A stretch of 64,000 nucleotides of DNA from Quercus robur (taxonomy: Eukaryota > Streptophyta > Magnoliopsida > Fagales > Fagaceae). The stretch lies in NCBI RefSeq assembly GCF_932294415.1, contig NC_065536.1, forward strand, positions 35,584,354 to 35,648,353. Reading direction: 5' to 3'. Within the stretch, counting starts at the first letter, position 1, and each line of letters begins with the position of its first letter. A program made the translations under genes and the position numbers. The notes below the pieces were generated by a model, which was given only the letters and a program-made list of their open reading frames with translations, did not search any database and was not told where the DNA came from. Below, in pieces: positions 1-11,971 of the stretch.

Positions 1-624
1 CAACAAATGAGAGAAGGATTTTGAACATTAGTTCTCCTCGTAAAGGAGGCCAAACAATACCATTCGGCTACAAGTTATTGGCCCAACCATTTCAATCTGT
101 TATTTGAATAAAAGTAGAGTGGTTGAGTGCTCTTTTATTTTCAACACAAAAAAACTATCAACGCCTTATGTTCCTCTATTTTAACTATGATATCTGTCTT
201 ATTTTTCTCTCTTAGTTCATAGAATGGTGGAACCACTTTGGACCCATTAAAACAATTCTCCGTATGCTTAAAGGATATGCTCTGTTCTTTGACAAACTAT
301 CCTAGGAAGAAATTCCATATGACCTCCACTTTTAAGATCTCTTAAAGAATTGTTAGCAGATGTATATTGAATTTTTTAAAATTAACTTATAATTAAGTGT
401 ATTTAACCCAAGCCCAAGCCGAAAAAGGACCCGGAAAAGGATGTTTATTGATTTTCTTCAAACATTGCAAACCACCATACATAATACATATAATGGATAA
501 GAAACCAAAACCCTTAATACGCTGTACTGTCCAAAGGTTAATCACTCTTCCATATAAGAATCACAGCAGAGAAAAATGTTTCAATAGATAAGCATTCTTC
601 ATACCAACATCCTTTAGATGTATA
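1..624. other. Gene-free edge, including the 3' flank of the CCB3-like gene
   Basis: No coding region is recognised here. The stretch closest to 624 should be the 3' untranslated region of the minus-strand gene that ends at 625. Read on the minus strand, a possible AATAAA polyadenylation signal lies at 449-444, about 175 bases past the stop codon. The 64-codon open frame at 397-591 has no recognisable domain and is probably chance. Confidence 0.5.
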
Positions 625-2377
625 TCAACTAACTTGTTGAGAAAGAAGGACAAGAAGCCCTTGTGGGCCCACTAATATTTCATTAAGGAAACTAATCAAT
701 CCAAACCAGACCACGGGAGTTACATCAACTCCACCAAGGGGTGGAATCAACTTACGGGTTGGGATGAGAAGTGGTTCAGTGGGAGCATAAGCTATTACAT
801 ATGGGAACTTTCCAACAGGAAGTTTTGGGTACCAGGACATTACTATTCTCAAAATAAACAGAAAACCAAATGCTGAGAGAAAGGGTCCTAGGAACCCAAT
901 TGCAAGTTTTGCTGAAGCAGGGTCCAAATCAGCTAATGCCAATTTCTGCATAAAATCTATACCAGCATTTTGTGATATCTCCAGTATGTTGATCGTGGGA
1001 ATTTTTGCCACTTCGTGTACATCAAATGGCTCTCCTAAAAGAGATGCATCTAATTGTGAAAGTTCATTGCTGGGGAAAGCCATGATATCTGTAAAACATG
1101 AGCTGCATTGAGCAAGCTGGGAACGCCGATGTGACTTTCTTTTAGCTGGATGCCTAAAGCTTTCCTGCCATAAGGTGAAAGGCAAATGTGGATAGGACTA
1201 TAATTCCAACAAGCACGAAAAGGACAGAGATCTTAATTTTAAATATTTTGGGATCAGAATTTCTTAATTGAAATTCATTAAAAATAGTAAGAAATATGTA
1301 ACTTAATTATCAATATTTCTTCAAATAAATGAATTTGCAGAAAAAGAGTCCAGAACTGGAAATACATTACAATAAAGAATTTAAGTTTCATGGATATTTT
1401 ATAGGTTTTGGAAGTCTCACATTGCAACTCTAGGATTTCAGCAGAAAACCATATAGATACAAAATTCGCCCCATATTTCTAATTCAGCTTGATTGATTAG
1501 CAGTCCTCCTCTCCCCCCACCCCCAACACACACACACACAGATGATATTTTTAGTTATGTGCTAAAAAAAAAAAATAATAATAATAAAAACCTCTTCTTG
1601 AAAGTTCAAGCAGAAGGGCTCTATCTTTTCTTTCTTATTCAAAAGTTCTGTAGCAAAAAAATTGTTACCAAAGATTAAGATCCTCTAGAAATTAGATTTC
1701 TTAGGTACCATGGTCTCTCTAAAATACTTTTCATCCATTTTGAAACGGGTGGACTAGATTTTGTCATATCATCAATAATTTTAATTTCTATCTTTTCTCC
1801 CAAAAATCAATAATTTTCGTAGATAACAAAATGGTGACAACAATCACCATCTGCATGTCAAACAAAACAACTTATGATTTATGCAAAACCAGAGTTAATA
1901 ACATTAACAACAGAAAATTTGTAAGATAGGCAAATAGCTCGTGTAATGTACCCTATCCTAATAAAACAGACACGCACAAAACAGCCCATGTTGATTTTTG
2001 AATTCATTATGATAATATATATATATACACACACATATGCCAAATTTAGAAACAAATGAGAAGGAAACACTGAAAGATGTCTCTATCTTAAAAACTAATC
2101 TCAGCAAGCCCATTTCAAGAGAATATCTGGAAAAGAAAGATTTGGGTACTCACAGAAAAATGGGAGTGCCCTCGATTGGATAACAGAGAAGGCCATCCTA
2201 CGAAAAAAAATTGAGAGCACAACCCGAAACTATGAGTAACATGGAAACCCAACTTGAAAAAGATTATAAGAAATAGTTGTTATAACTTTACAGATGTAAT
2301 TCCCAACCAAAAAAAAAAAAAAAAAGCACTGTACCTTTGATTTGAACGTGGTTGAGAAGGTGAGAACAGGTCGCCAT
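625..2377 (-). CDS. CCB3: CCB3-like YGGT-family protein, chloroplast, three exons
   Basis: Exons on the minus strand are 2377-2335, 2197-2154 and 1197-625, giving 219 residues. Introns are 2334-2198 and 2153-1198, both GT-AG, and the reading frame is kept across both. The first ~80 residues are basic and Ser-rich, like a chloroplast transit peptide. Two hydrophobic segments follow at about 128-151 and 187-216, with the YGGT-family stretch ILRIVMSWYPKLPVGKFPY between them. From family knowledge, plant CCB3 is a thylakoid membrane protein of the CCB pathway that attaches haem ci to cytochrome b6. The start was chosen because this ATG opens a 43-nt exon that splices in frame; the long open frame in exon 3 alone has no ATG at its 5' end. 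Exons 1 and 2 are inferred from splice signals only. Exon 3 is clear. It could be another YGGT (YLMG) paralogue. Confidence 0.82.
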
Positions 2378-2623
2378 GGTAGTCTAGCGTCCAGAAAGAG
2401 CGGTGGGGGGAACGTTATCTTTCCAGTTTTTTTGGGACCTGGGACTCACTCTAATAGCAAATATATAATTGGATCGGGCTGGCTGGGTCGGCTTCAAATC
2501 CTTAGAAATGTGACCCGCTTAGCATCTACATTAGCTTATAGGAGAAATTATCATTTTTTGGGGTTGCTTTTACTTTGGTCACAATTTGTTCTCGCAGTTA
2601 ATTTGGTCTATTTTATATATATA
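2378..2623 (-). promoter_or_regulatory. Upstream region of the CCB3-like gene
   Basis: These ~245 bases lie between the CCB3-like start codon and the end of a Helitron. They are less AT-rich than the Helitron and should contain the 5' untranslated region and core promoter. I see no convincing TATA box. An open frame on the plus strand (2342-2707) overlaps exon 1 in antisense and looks like chance. Confidence 0.35.
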
Positions 2624-4210
2624 CTAGTATTATGCCCGTGCGATGCAAGGCTTAATAAAAAAATTATATATAAATTAAAATTTTTTTTATACTATAATAT
2701 AATTTAATAACAAAAAAAATAGTAATTTTTAAAAATTATGGCAAGTTTTAAATTTTTAGAAGTTCTTTGTAGTAAAATTTTAATTTGTTTATATATATAT
2801 ATATATGGCACTAAAAATCTTTCTATTATACTTGCTAACATGTGGAGTAGTAGAAGTGTTAACCATAAATAAATTTCTAGCATATATAACCAAAAAAAAA
2901 TTCCATAAATTACAAAAATAAAGTATCTAGATTGCAATGTAAATGTAAATTTTTGTCATAAGTGAGGAAATAATTAGCATAATCAATTAAGAACACCAAA
3001 TCAAAAAGTAATATCAATAATTAAGATGAATTGCATTATCTAAATTTTTTTAATAAAAATTATAGAATTTAAGTAATAATTGAACTATGTTAATAGAAAA
3101 AATAGAAACACAATAAAATAAAATAAAAAAGATAGCTCTTCTCACATAAATCTCCTAATTTCATATTGTAGATGAGTTCCATCCCAAATAGATTTGGTGA
3201 TAAAATTTCTTGTATATATGACTGAACTAAATATTCCATAAATTACAAAAAAAATAAAATAAAAATAAGTATCTAGACCTTCTAGGGTACTACACTCAAA
3301 ATAATTTCAAAAATAGATAAATAAAGGTACATAAAGAGAAATATATATATATATATATATATATATTGTATTGCAATATAAATGTAAAAGTTTACATATG
3401 AATTACCCGTGTCTAGCCATTTTGATATTGCCCTTAGTGAGGAAATAATCTGCTCAATCAATTAAAAACACCAAATTAAAAAAAATATCAATAATTAAAA
3501 TGAATTGCATTATCTAAAATACTTTATAAAAATAATAGAATTTAAACAATAATTGAATCACGTCAATAGAAAAATAGAAACACAATGAATAAAAAATAAA
3601 AAGAAGATAGCTATTATGAATAGAGATGAATAAATTAGAGTAAACAAATACATATAGAAGAAGAGATGAATAGAGAAAAAAAAAAATTGTATGGTTCTAT
3701 GAGTTATTTTATATATATATGTCCACAAAAAAAAAAAAAAAAAACCATCAATATGTACCGTAACAAAAGTTAAGAAAATCCCCAGAACCATATTCGAGCA
3801 CAACAAATTAAATTATAAACAAACATTATTGTAGCTTTTAGATTGAGAAGATAGAAATTTACCTTGTAAATAAGGAAAAAACTGAAGAGAGGGATAGACT
3901 GCAGCATGTCGTGTATATAGAATGAAAGTGTGAAATTGATATCATTCCCTTGTAGCAATGGAATTGATTTATGTATCATGATATCAAAATCCAATAATTG
4001 ATCTACTTTAAATAGTGCTATATTCTATTGATTTTAGGGTTTATTGATAACATTTTAGATAGACACAACTATTGATTTATCATATTTATCCAAAAAATTT
4101 GTATATATCTATTCTTAAAATTTAAAAATTTATTAAAATTTCTGCAATTTGGTGAAGCCACGTGGCGTAATTACGGCGTCTAAGCCCAACTTTTATTATA
4201 TATAATATGA
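2624..4210 (-). mobile_element. Non-autonomous Helitron, 1.59 kb
   Basis: Read on the minus strand, the element starts with TC at 4210-4209, preceded by A. It ends with CTAG at 2627-2624, followed by T, which is the A/T target context of Helitrons. About 10 bases before the CTAG there is a small hairpin (CCTTGC-ATC-GCACGG, one mismatch), the usual 3' signal of plant Helitrons. The inside is very AT-rich and encodes no Rep/helicase, so it would need enzymes from elsewhere. The call rests on termini and target context. Confidence 0.68.
2927..3618. repeat. Internal direct duplication in the Helitron
   Basis: The segment about 2927-3144 is repeated with changes at about 3362-3618. Shared blocks include 'agtgaggaaataat', 'atcaataatta' and 'tgaattgcattatctaaa', in the same order. 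The right copy has extra bases. An (AT)n microsatellite at about 3343-3366 lies between them. Confidence 0.65.
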
Positions 4211-4309
4211 TATATATATATATATATATTTTTTTTTTTTGAGAAGGAAATGTGTTGCTGCTTTATTAATTAAGGAATATGAAAATCAGATGAAAGAAAA
4301 GAAACAATG

Positions 4310-7300
4310 TCACGTGGAACATGCTCCATCCAGACAGAAAAAGGAAATGAATGTCTTGCTCTCTGGGCTAAGGCATGAGCGACTGTATTGCCTTGCCGAC
4401 CAACATGAGAGAAGGAAATACTCTGAAAATAGTTTTTTTATAGCAGAAATATCTTTTATTAGGTGACCCCCTTGAGCTCTCTCCCAGCCGCCATACTGAA
4501 GTGCCCTGATCACTGTCTCAGCATCCCTTTCAATCACTGATTTCATAGTACCGGTTTCAAGGGAGAATAACACTGCTCGCTTGGCAGCTAGTAGCTCCAG
4601 GATTTCCACAGTAGGTGGCTTCTTGATCTTCTCGGACAAAGCAGCCCTCACTTCGCCATTGGAATTTCGAATGACCACGCCTATGCCATGAAAATTTACT
4701 TTCCAGTAATCTGGTACAGGTGGACACCACCTCCTCTGAACAGCATAACATGAGCAAGGAGGGATCTTTATCAGATTATTGAAGTCACGGATGTAGTCTC
4801 TTGCGAAGTCAGTGATCTTTTCCAAGGGTAAGGTGGTTTCATTCAGACGGGTCTTGTTCTTGTGGTACCAGACCGACCAAGCCGTTGCTGCAAACAAAGC
4901 CACTGAGTGGGGTTTGCTTTGGATCAACTTTATAAGCTTGGAGAAGGAGTTTAGTGAATTCCCAGACCTGACCGCCCAGTCAAAATCCTTTTCCCAGACC
5001 GCTTTTAACTTGTCACAGCTCCACAAAGAATGTAAAACGTCCTCCATGCCATCTGAGCAACGTTGACAAACTGCCTCTTGAAGAATTTTTCGTTTCATCA
5101 AGTTTTCTTTTGTTGGTAAAGAGTTTAAGCACACTTTCCATATAAAGTGCTTAATCTTTCTAGGAACTTTAATCTTCCAAATGCTATTCCAGAAGCTCTT
5201 CTCAACATCAGAAACTTGGTGCCGATTCAGCTCTTCATTTTGCCACTCACAGTAGCTTATACCCGGATTTTACAGAGTAGTTTCCATATTTTTCCTTGGG
5301 CCAGATCAGAATATCAGGTTGTGGGGTTGAGCACAAAGGCAGAGACTTTATAAGCTTTGCATCCGGCAGATAAAAATGGCTATCAATGAAGTGAACGTTC
5401 CACCATCCCGAGACCGGATTTATTAGCACAACCATTGTTGTTTCCAGGGCTAGATCAGAGTGAGGTGTTGTGATTCTACCTGCATCAGTTGGTAGCCAAG
5501 CATCCTAAAAGATCTTAATGGTTTGCCTATCAACCACCCGCCATCTTGCTCCTCTTCCAATTAAGTGCCTAGACCTTAGAATGCTCTTCCAAGCATATGA
5601 GCCCGTGGATGATTTTGCTTCAAAGATTGAGCAATTTGGGAAGTATTTTGTTTTGAACACTCTATAGAATAAAGAGTCCATGTCATGAATAAGTCTCCAC
5701 ACATGCTTTGCTAGCATAGCTTCGTTGAACTTACATAAGTCTTTGAACCCCAAACCTCCTTCCCCTTTTGGTTTACACATCACCTCCCACTTCTTCCAGT
5801 GAATTTTTCTCCTTTCTCCCCTTTGGCCCCACCAAAACTTGCGAATGAGCATCTCAATGTCTTGGCAAAGACCAACCGGTAGACGAAAACAACTCATAGC
5901 AAAAGTAGGGATAGCTTGAGCTACTGCTTTCAGTAAAACCTCCTTCCCAGCTTGAGATAATAACTTTTCCTTCCATCCTTGGAGTTTCCCCCAAACTCGG
6001 TCTTTGATATAATTTAGGCTTGCCTTTTTATTCCGTCCAACCACAGCTGGTAAGCCTAAATTCTTCTCATATTCCTTAATTTCGGGGACCCCTAAAGAAT
6101 TCTGAATGAGTTCCTTGAGAGTTGTAGGAACATTTTTGCTAAAGAAAATTGTGGTTTTACTTGAATTTATTTTTTGCCCCGAAGCCAACTCATACTTCCT
6201 AAATAGCTCTTGTATTTTCTCCATCTCCTCCACTCTTGCTCGACAAAAGAGGAGACTGTCGTCTGTAATAAGTGAGATATTTTTGGGCCATGCTTAAGAA
6301 GGGAGAAGCCTTCAATATGCTTATCATGCACAGCTTGTTCAATGAGACCATTCAAGCCTTCCGAGCATAAGAGAAAGAGGTAGGGGGAGAGGGGGTCCCC
6401 TTGGCAGATACCTCTAGTCGGAACTATGTGGCCTTTTGGTTCACCATTGATCAACACCGAATAAGTGACCGATCTAATGCACTCCATAATCCAGCCAACC
6501 CATCTCGAATGAAATCCAATCTTTTCCATGGTCCGTTGGAGAAAAAGCCACTCCAATCTGTCATACGCCTTACTCATGTCCAATTTCAAAGCCATGTGTC
6601 CTGTTTTCCCTGATTTCTTCCTCTTCTTATGATGAATTAGCTCAAAGGCCACAAGAATATTATCTAAGATTGCCTTATCCGACTGAAAGGCACTTTGTGA
6701 TTCTGATATAACATGGGGCAAAATCTTTTTTAATCTGTTAGCTAGCACTTTGGACACAAGTTTATATAATACATTACATAGAGCAATAGGGCGAAATTTA
6801 GTGACAAGTTCAGGACTTTTAACTTTGGGAATTAGAGAAATAAAGGTGTGGTTCAAACCTGACAAGATACTTCCCAAATTCAGACATGAGTGAACTGCTT
6901 CAACTACATCATTCCCAATAATGTTCCAAAATTTTTGGAAAAAAATGGGGGGCATGCCGTTAGGTCCAGGTGCCTTAAGGGGTGCCATTTGCTTCACAGC
7001 CACTTCCACCTCATCCCTAGAAAAGACCCCAAACAGGTCTCTGTTCATTTCCTCTGTCACCACAGGCTTAATGAATTGCACCACTTCCTCTATTTCAATC
7101 GGAACTGAGGACGTGTACAAACTTGAATAGTATTCCACCACCATGGCCAAGACACCCTCATCACCAGAAACTAGAACGCCTTCGGCATTACGGAGTTCAG
7201 AAATTGTGTTGCGACGGAAACGTTGAGAAGCCTGATTGTGGAAGTACTTGGAGTTTCTGTCCCCAGAGACCATCCAATGAACATGACTCCTCTGTTGCCA

Positions 7301-8323
7301 CATTTTCTCCTCCAAACTAAGTAAGTCACTGACCTCGGCTTTGAGCTGCATGAAGAGTTCAATATTTTTTCCTTGCGCCGCTTCCAGTTCAGCTGCCTGA
7401 AGCAATTTCTTTTTTCCCTTCAACTTAACTGAAACGTTACAGAAAGAGTGCTTACTCCACTGTGTTAAGCTTCATTGGCACGCTTCAATCTTCAACATTA
7501 CTGTTGCCATAGGTGAACCGGAGGCAGCCAGCTCCCTTGTTCCTTTAACCGTGTCATGGCAACCTCTATTCTCTAATCACATCTGTTCAAAGCACCAGGG
7601 ACGATTTAACTTTGCACTGAAACCATCCGGTATGATTAAAATCGGGCTATGATCCGAGGTTACGCATGTTAAGGTCTGCACTTTTGTCACCGGAAAGATA
7701 TCAATCCATTCCACCATGCTCACGGCCCTATCCAATCTCTCCCACACCATTCTACCATTTGGGAAGCTTTTTGACCAAGTAAATTTGTTTCCTGCATATC
7801 CCAAGTCTAGCAAGTTGCACTCATCTAGCACCTGTCTGAAATTTTCCATCTGTCCATAAGGTCGTAAACGGCCTCGGCGCTTCTCATGCGATTTTAGAAG
7901 CTCATTAAAGTCCCATCCACACAGCCAAGGTAGCGAAAACCGGCTGTGCAAATCACCTAACAAATTCCATGTCTCATCTCTAAGGTGAGTCTTCAGTGCC
8001 CCATAAAATCTTGTGAAGCGCCATGCATTTTCCTTGCCTTTATTTATCACTACATCAATGTGATGTAGAGATGAAGGTTCAACAGATACACTGAAATTTT
8101 TCTTCCAAAAGAGAGCTAAACCACCACCACGTGTTACCAAGCCTTGCTTCATCCAGCCATATCCAAGAACACAACTGAGGGATCTTGTGCTCAGATGAAA
8201 TCTCCAAGCTCTTGAACTGTTTGGCGGTTCCCAAGCCCCTGACAGTTCTAACATAGAAGACTCATGGTCCTTGGCGGGGATGGGAACCAGCCTCCGCCAA
8301 TCATGAAGTGTTTTCCTTTCCAT
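4310..8323 (-). pseudogene. LINE ORF2 remnant (endonuclease, reverse transcriptase, RNase H-like)
   Basis: Domains in order on the minus strand are: AP endonuclease (about 8290-7577, with a W-x-RLDRA motif and a terminal SDHSPI motif), reverse transcriptase (about 7120-5505, with FRPIALCNVLYK and a GDPLSPYLF motif), zf-RVT (about 5135-4950) and an RNase H-like domain (about 4720-4330). The catalytic FADD box is lost to a one-base shift near 6270; the protein resumes in another frame at 6233. A stop at about 5505 precedes the zf-RVT part. The start of the endonuclease is also out of frame, and the RNase H-like part lacks its first DGA segment. Family function is target-primed reverse transcription; this copy cannot do it. 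Confidence 0.87.
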
Positions 8324-9470
8324 CTTGAGAAACCAGCTTTGATTTTTTTAGTAACCCAGAATGATTGAGAGCCGAGTGTGAGACTCTTTTATTCCCTACA
8401 TGCACGTCTAAGACTTCAGAAACCCCTGAGACAGTCCTAGAAACACTTGTCCACCTTGGTCCAGGTGGATGAGTGACCTGGAGGTGGGTCTCTTGTGTGT
8501 TTGGAATATCCCTCATAGGAAAAGCAGCTGACATGGACTCAATAATTGGTGCGGAGAGATCACGGGTTGCTGAAAATAAGGTATTTGGAGTCACATACTT
8601 CTCCTCAAAGTCAGAAGGAATTGATGTATTAGAGTCCTTATAAGGTAAGGATGTTGCACTGGTATTAATTCCTTCCATATCCTCAAATTTCGCCAAGTCC
8701 TCATCAATCTCTTGTAGTTGTCGTGCGAACTTTCCTTTTTCTGCTCCTTGACCCTCAAAACCCGGAGGAAAATCCTCACAAATCCTTGAGTTATCATCTA
8801 AGATGGGATTAGTAATAATGATAGGCGAAGATACAGGAGTTACCTTCCGTATAGGAACCACCGGAGGTGGTAGAGACACCGGTGAGTTTTGCGGTTTGAA
8901 AGAAGGGAAGGTCCCTTAGTTGCTTTTGTATGCAAAGTCTCCTTCCGTTGCTTGTAAAAACCAGGAACAACAACTGTAGATTTTGGAGTTTGGCTGAAAA
9001 GTGGTGCACTCAGCCATGCTTCATACTGACGGGTTTCAACAGGCAGAGTACCTTCGCTATCGATCCATAGATCGCAGTCTTTATCCCCATGTGTCAAGCA
9101 CCCGCACCAGTAGCAAATGTTCGACAATCACTCATATTTAAACGAAACCCAACCCATTGTGCCATCGTCTAGAGTGATTTTCCGGCCACGACCAAGAGGT
9201 TTCAAAATATCAAGTACAACTCGAACCCTCAAGAAATCACCACCCTCCATAGTCGGGAAATCTGATGCGCAAACTTCCTCGATACTTGAGCATATCCCTT
9301 CAGCCACAGCCTTATTCATAAACTGTATGGGGATATCATACACTTGCACCCAAAAAGGAGCCCTATCAAAGAGTAAATCCTGTGCATGTGTACCTTTGTC
9401 GTAGCATTGAATAGCCACCAAGGACTTATCGAAACTCCATGGTTGACTTGCTAGGATTCTGTAAGTAAGT
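8301..9470 (-). pseudogene. LINE ORF1 remnant (DUF4283-like, zinc knuckle)
   Basis: The frame starts inside the protein near 9470, with a PWSFDKSLVAIQCY-like motif typical of plant LINE ORF1. It continues through a DUF4283-like region (about 9421-9131) to a TGA at about 9130. The same frame then carries a CCHC-type knuckle (CYWCGCLTHGDKDC). A frameshift near 8870 leads into a low-complexity tail that ends at 8301. ORF1 proteins bind the element's RNA. The missing N-terminus, one stop and one frameshift show that it is inactive. Confidence 0.8.
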
Positions 9471-9506
9471 GATGTAAACCCTCTTTATTTACACCATCCA
9501 ATAAAT

Positions 9507-10878
9507 TGTTGGAAAAATTGGTTTTGCATCTCATACAAAACACACAGCGGAAACAACAATCACGGATCAACTTCATTCATGAGAGAAAACATGTAACATT
9601 GAATTCTAGAACAAAGAATAGAAAGCATACCTTGATGCTGTAAAATTTGAAAACTAAGACTTGAGAATACCTCTAATCATCATCTCAATTACACATGGTG
9701 CCCAAGAAGAGTAGTCTCTCAACTAGTTTTTATGTACGTTGATCCTCAAAGAAAGTCCTTCTTCTTCTCCCTTGTAGAGAAAAACTGTTTTCTTTTCTTT
9801 TCATCATACGTATATTCTAACTACATTGGTAGTTACTTTATTTAATAACTCTTATTAAATAAAAATTGATTATCTAATTGGGTTAGCCTTTTGGGCCTGC
9901 CTAATTGGGTTTTAGTTCGTGGCTTGAGATGGGACCAAAAGGAACAAATAAGACTCTAGCTCCAATGGGCCTTGAGCTTATCTGTCAACTCTTGACAAGT
10001 CTAAAGTTACCATTAATTATATTTAATACCACTATATAAATATAATTGCACTCTATGCCTTTTTAAAACATTATATCCCAAGACTTTAATGATATCATTT
10101 GACCCCTCCATGAAATATCCATAGTGAACAAAGTCATAAGGAACTGTCACTTTGTAAACAACTATTTTATTCTTGAGTACCCCTTTAATCTTTTAGTTAT
10201 TCACATTTATTGAAATCCAATTTCAATAAATATAAGCTTTAGTAACTCCTTACTAAAGTAGGCGATCTGAATAACTAGTTCCCATTAAACTTAACTCAAG
10301 GGGATATTTCGTGTCTCTACAAAAGAGATTTTGGATTCCATCTTGAGAATATGTGTTCCATCAACACTACGTGTGGTTACCCAACATACTGAGGTTTTGA
10401 CTGTGAATGTTAGATCTCACTCTTGATATACCAAAGTAACCTACATTTCATGATCAAGTTCATTACCCTCTCAGGATTGAGAGTCTATGAAATTAGAAGT
10501 CGTGAGATTAATTATTCAGGTGACAATTGTTGATTGAATAATTAATCTCACAGCGGTCCAGTTCAATATGTCTTAACTCTTAAGACACAGCAACACATCA
10601 ACTAAAAGTCTCCACTTCCATGATCAAGACAAACCATCTTAGTTGATGTATTATAGTCTTCACAGATGAAACGCCCAATTTCATTATCGACTACAAACTA
10701 TATTTTGAGTTTACAAGGAACTTGTGATTTATATCTTCTGTGACTAAATCACATACAATGCATCTCAAGGACTATGACAATATCCCATTAGTTCATTTGC
10801 AAATAGTCTCATATAATTAAACAAATTAATTATTTATGAAATGCCAATAAATTGGATTTTAGGGCATAAACCCCAACA
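9507..10878 (-). mobile_element. Solo LTR, 1,372 bp, TSD TAAAT
   Basis: The element is bounded by TGTTGG and CCAACA and flanked on both sides by the direct repeat TAAAT (9502-9506 and 10879-10883). On the minus strand it begins TGTTGGGGTTTATGCCC, a start I associate with plant Copia LTRs. No internal region, primer-binding site or ORF is present, so it is a solo LTR left by LTR-LTR recombination. Confidence 0.87.
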
Positions 10879-10883
10879 TAAAT

Positions 10884-11540
10884 GAGTGCCATGCTAGACT
10901 TTTTAAAATAAAACACCAAAGATGCACACATATAATAAAACTTGATTAAAACCACAAAATCCTAGCACATCTCTCTCAGACCCATTCTTTGAGTGCAAAC
11001 ATCATTGGCCATGGTTGAGCAATCCTTTCTTGCTGCTGTTGTTGTTGCTCACCAGAGGTCACCACTGTTGATCCCATGTCCATACTAGTCTCGTTTCTCT
11101 CTCATCTTCTCTATTCTCACCATGAGGAACCCAAGGTCGAGATTCATTGCGTCACACCTTTGCTGGTAACCACCATCACCACAACATGTAGTTAATCTCA
11201 ATTTCTATGCTGTTGAGTTTGACTTTGAGAAGTGGTTGAGGTTGGGTTTGATTTTTGGGTTAGTTTGAAATGGTAAATTTGGATAATCGGTAAGATATGG
11301 AGCTATAATTGCTGTGACTTTTGGGTTTCATTTGTGGGAGGTGATTTGATTGGAGTCATGGCCATGGATGATGGTGGCAGTAACCAGTGAGAGGTGGATT
11401 TGAAGAAGATTGGCCGGTGGCTGTTTGGTGAGAGAGCATATGAGTTTTGGATGAGTAGTGAATGTGTGTGATACTACCTATTCATTATTTTGCAAAATAC
11501 TGATCAGGCACACTATAATTGGAGGGGTAATAAACTATGG
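10884..11540. other. Unassigned intergenic sequence
   Basis: I recognise no gene here. It has a CTG/GTT-rich stretch at about 11028-11052 and GT-rich text to about 11480. It could be degraded transposon sequence, but I see no termini. Confidence 0.4.
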
Positions 11541-11971
11541 AGTTTACACCACGTCCTTATCAAATTCGGACTCATGTGATAAATGATGTGCACCAAAGTT
11601 TACATGGCTAATAAAATAATAACAAATTTGTTTTAATAAACATAAAAAAAAAAAAAAATCCGAATATGGTAAGGATGGGGTGTAATACCCATGTTTTACA
11701 CCATCTAATAAGAGATTGAATATATCCTACCACACCTAATAGCATCTCAATAAACTCCCAATTTGGTTGGATTTTCAAATGGGGATTAGAATTGGTTGAG
11801 TGTGGTTGTGTTTATTTTTTAATATGTAATAAGATGATGTGGTATTTTGGGACTGAAGGTATAATACTTCGGTTTTATATCACATCTTTACAGATTTAAT
11901 CTCTAAAAAAAATGTCGCATCAAGGTTTTTTTCTTAAGTCTTATTTTCTTTTCTCTCACTTTCTTAGCAAC
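11541..11971. repeat. Dispersed repeat R, first copy (inverted-repeat head)
   Basis: This ~430-bp stretch recurs inside both duplication units (20478-20915 and 36531-36971). The first ~150 bases form an inverted repeat: the left arm (TTTACACCACGTCCTTATC) pairs with a right arm ending GGGGTGTAATAC at about 11689, with an A-run between. This is MITE-like. It differs from the two other copies at roughly 5% of positions, while those are near-identical to each other. Its right end coincides with the left edge of the 16-kb unit. Confidence 0.6.

Larger units (their letters stand above)
4229..9480 (-). mobile_element. L1-type LINE retrotransposon, 5'-truncated and dead
   Basis: The element runs on the minus strand and ends in a poly(A) tail, seen as T at 4229-4239. 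It contains ORF1 with a DUF4283-like region and a zinc knuckle, then ORF2 with AP endonuclease, reverse transcriptase, zf-RVT and an RNase H-like domain. This is the layout of plant L1 elements. The 5' end stops inside ORF1 at about 9470, as expected for incomplete reverse transcription. I could not find a clear target-site duplication; the 3' side abuts an AT microsatellite beside the Helitron. Confidence 0.88.

Noticed and set aside
2342..2707. Plus-strand open frame of 121 codons
   Set aside because: It overlaps exon 1 of the CCB3-like gene in antisense and runs into the AT-rich Helitron; no domain is visible.
4200..9500. Target-site duplication of the LINE
   Set aside because: Flanks at 4211-4228 (AT microsatellite) and about 9470-9500 do not give a convincing match.
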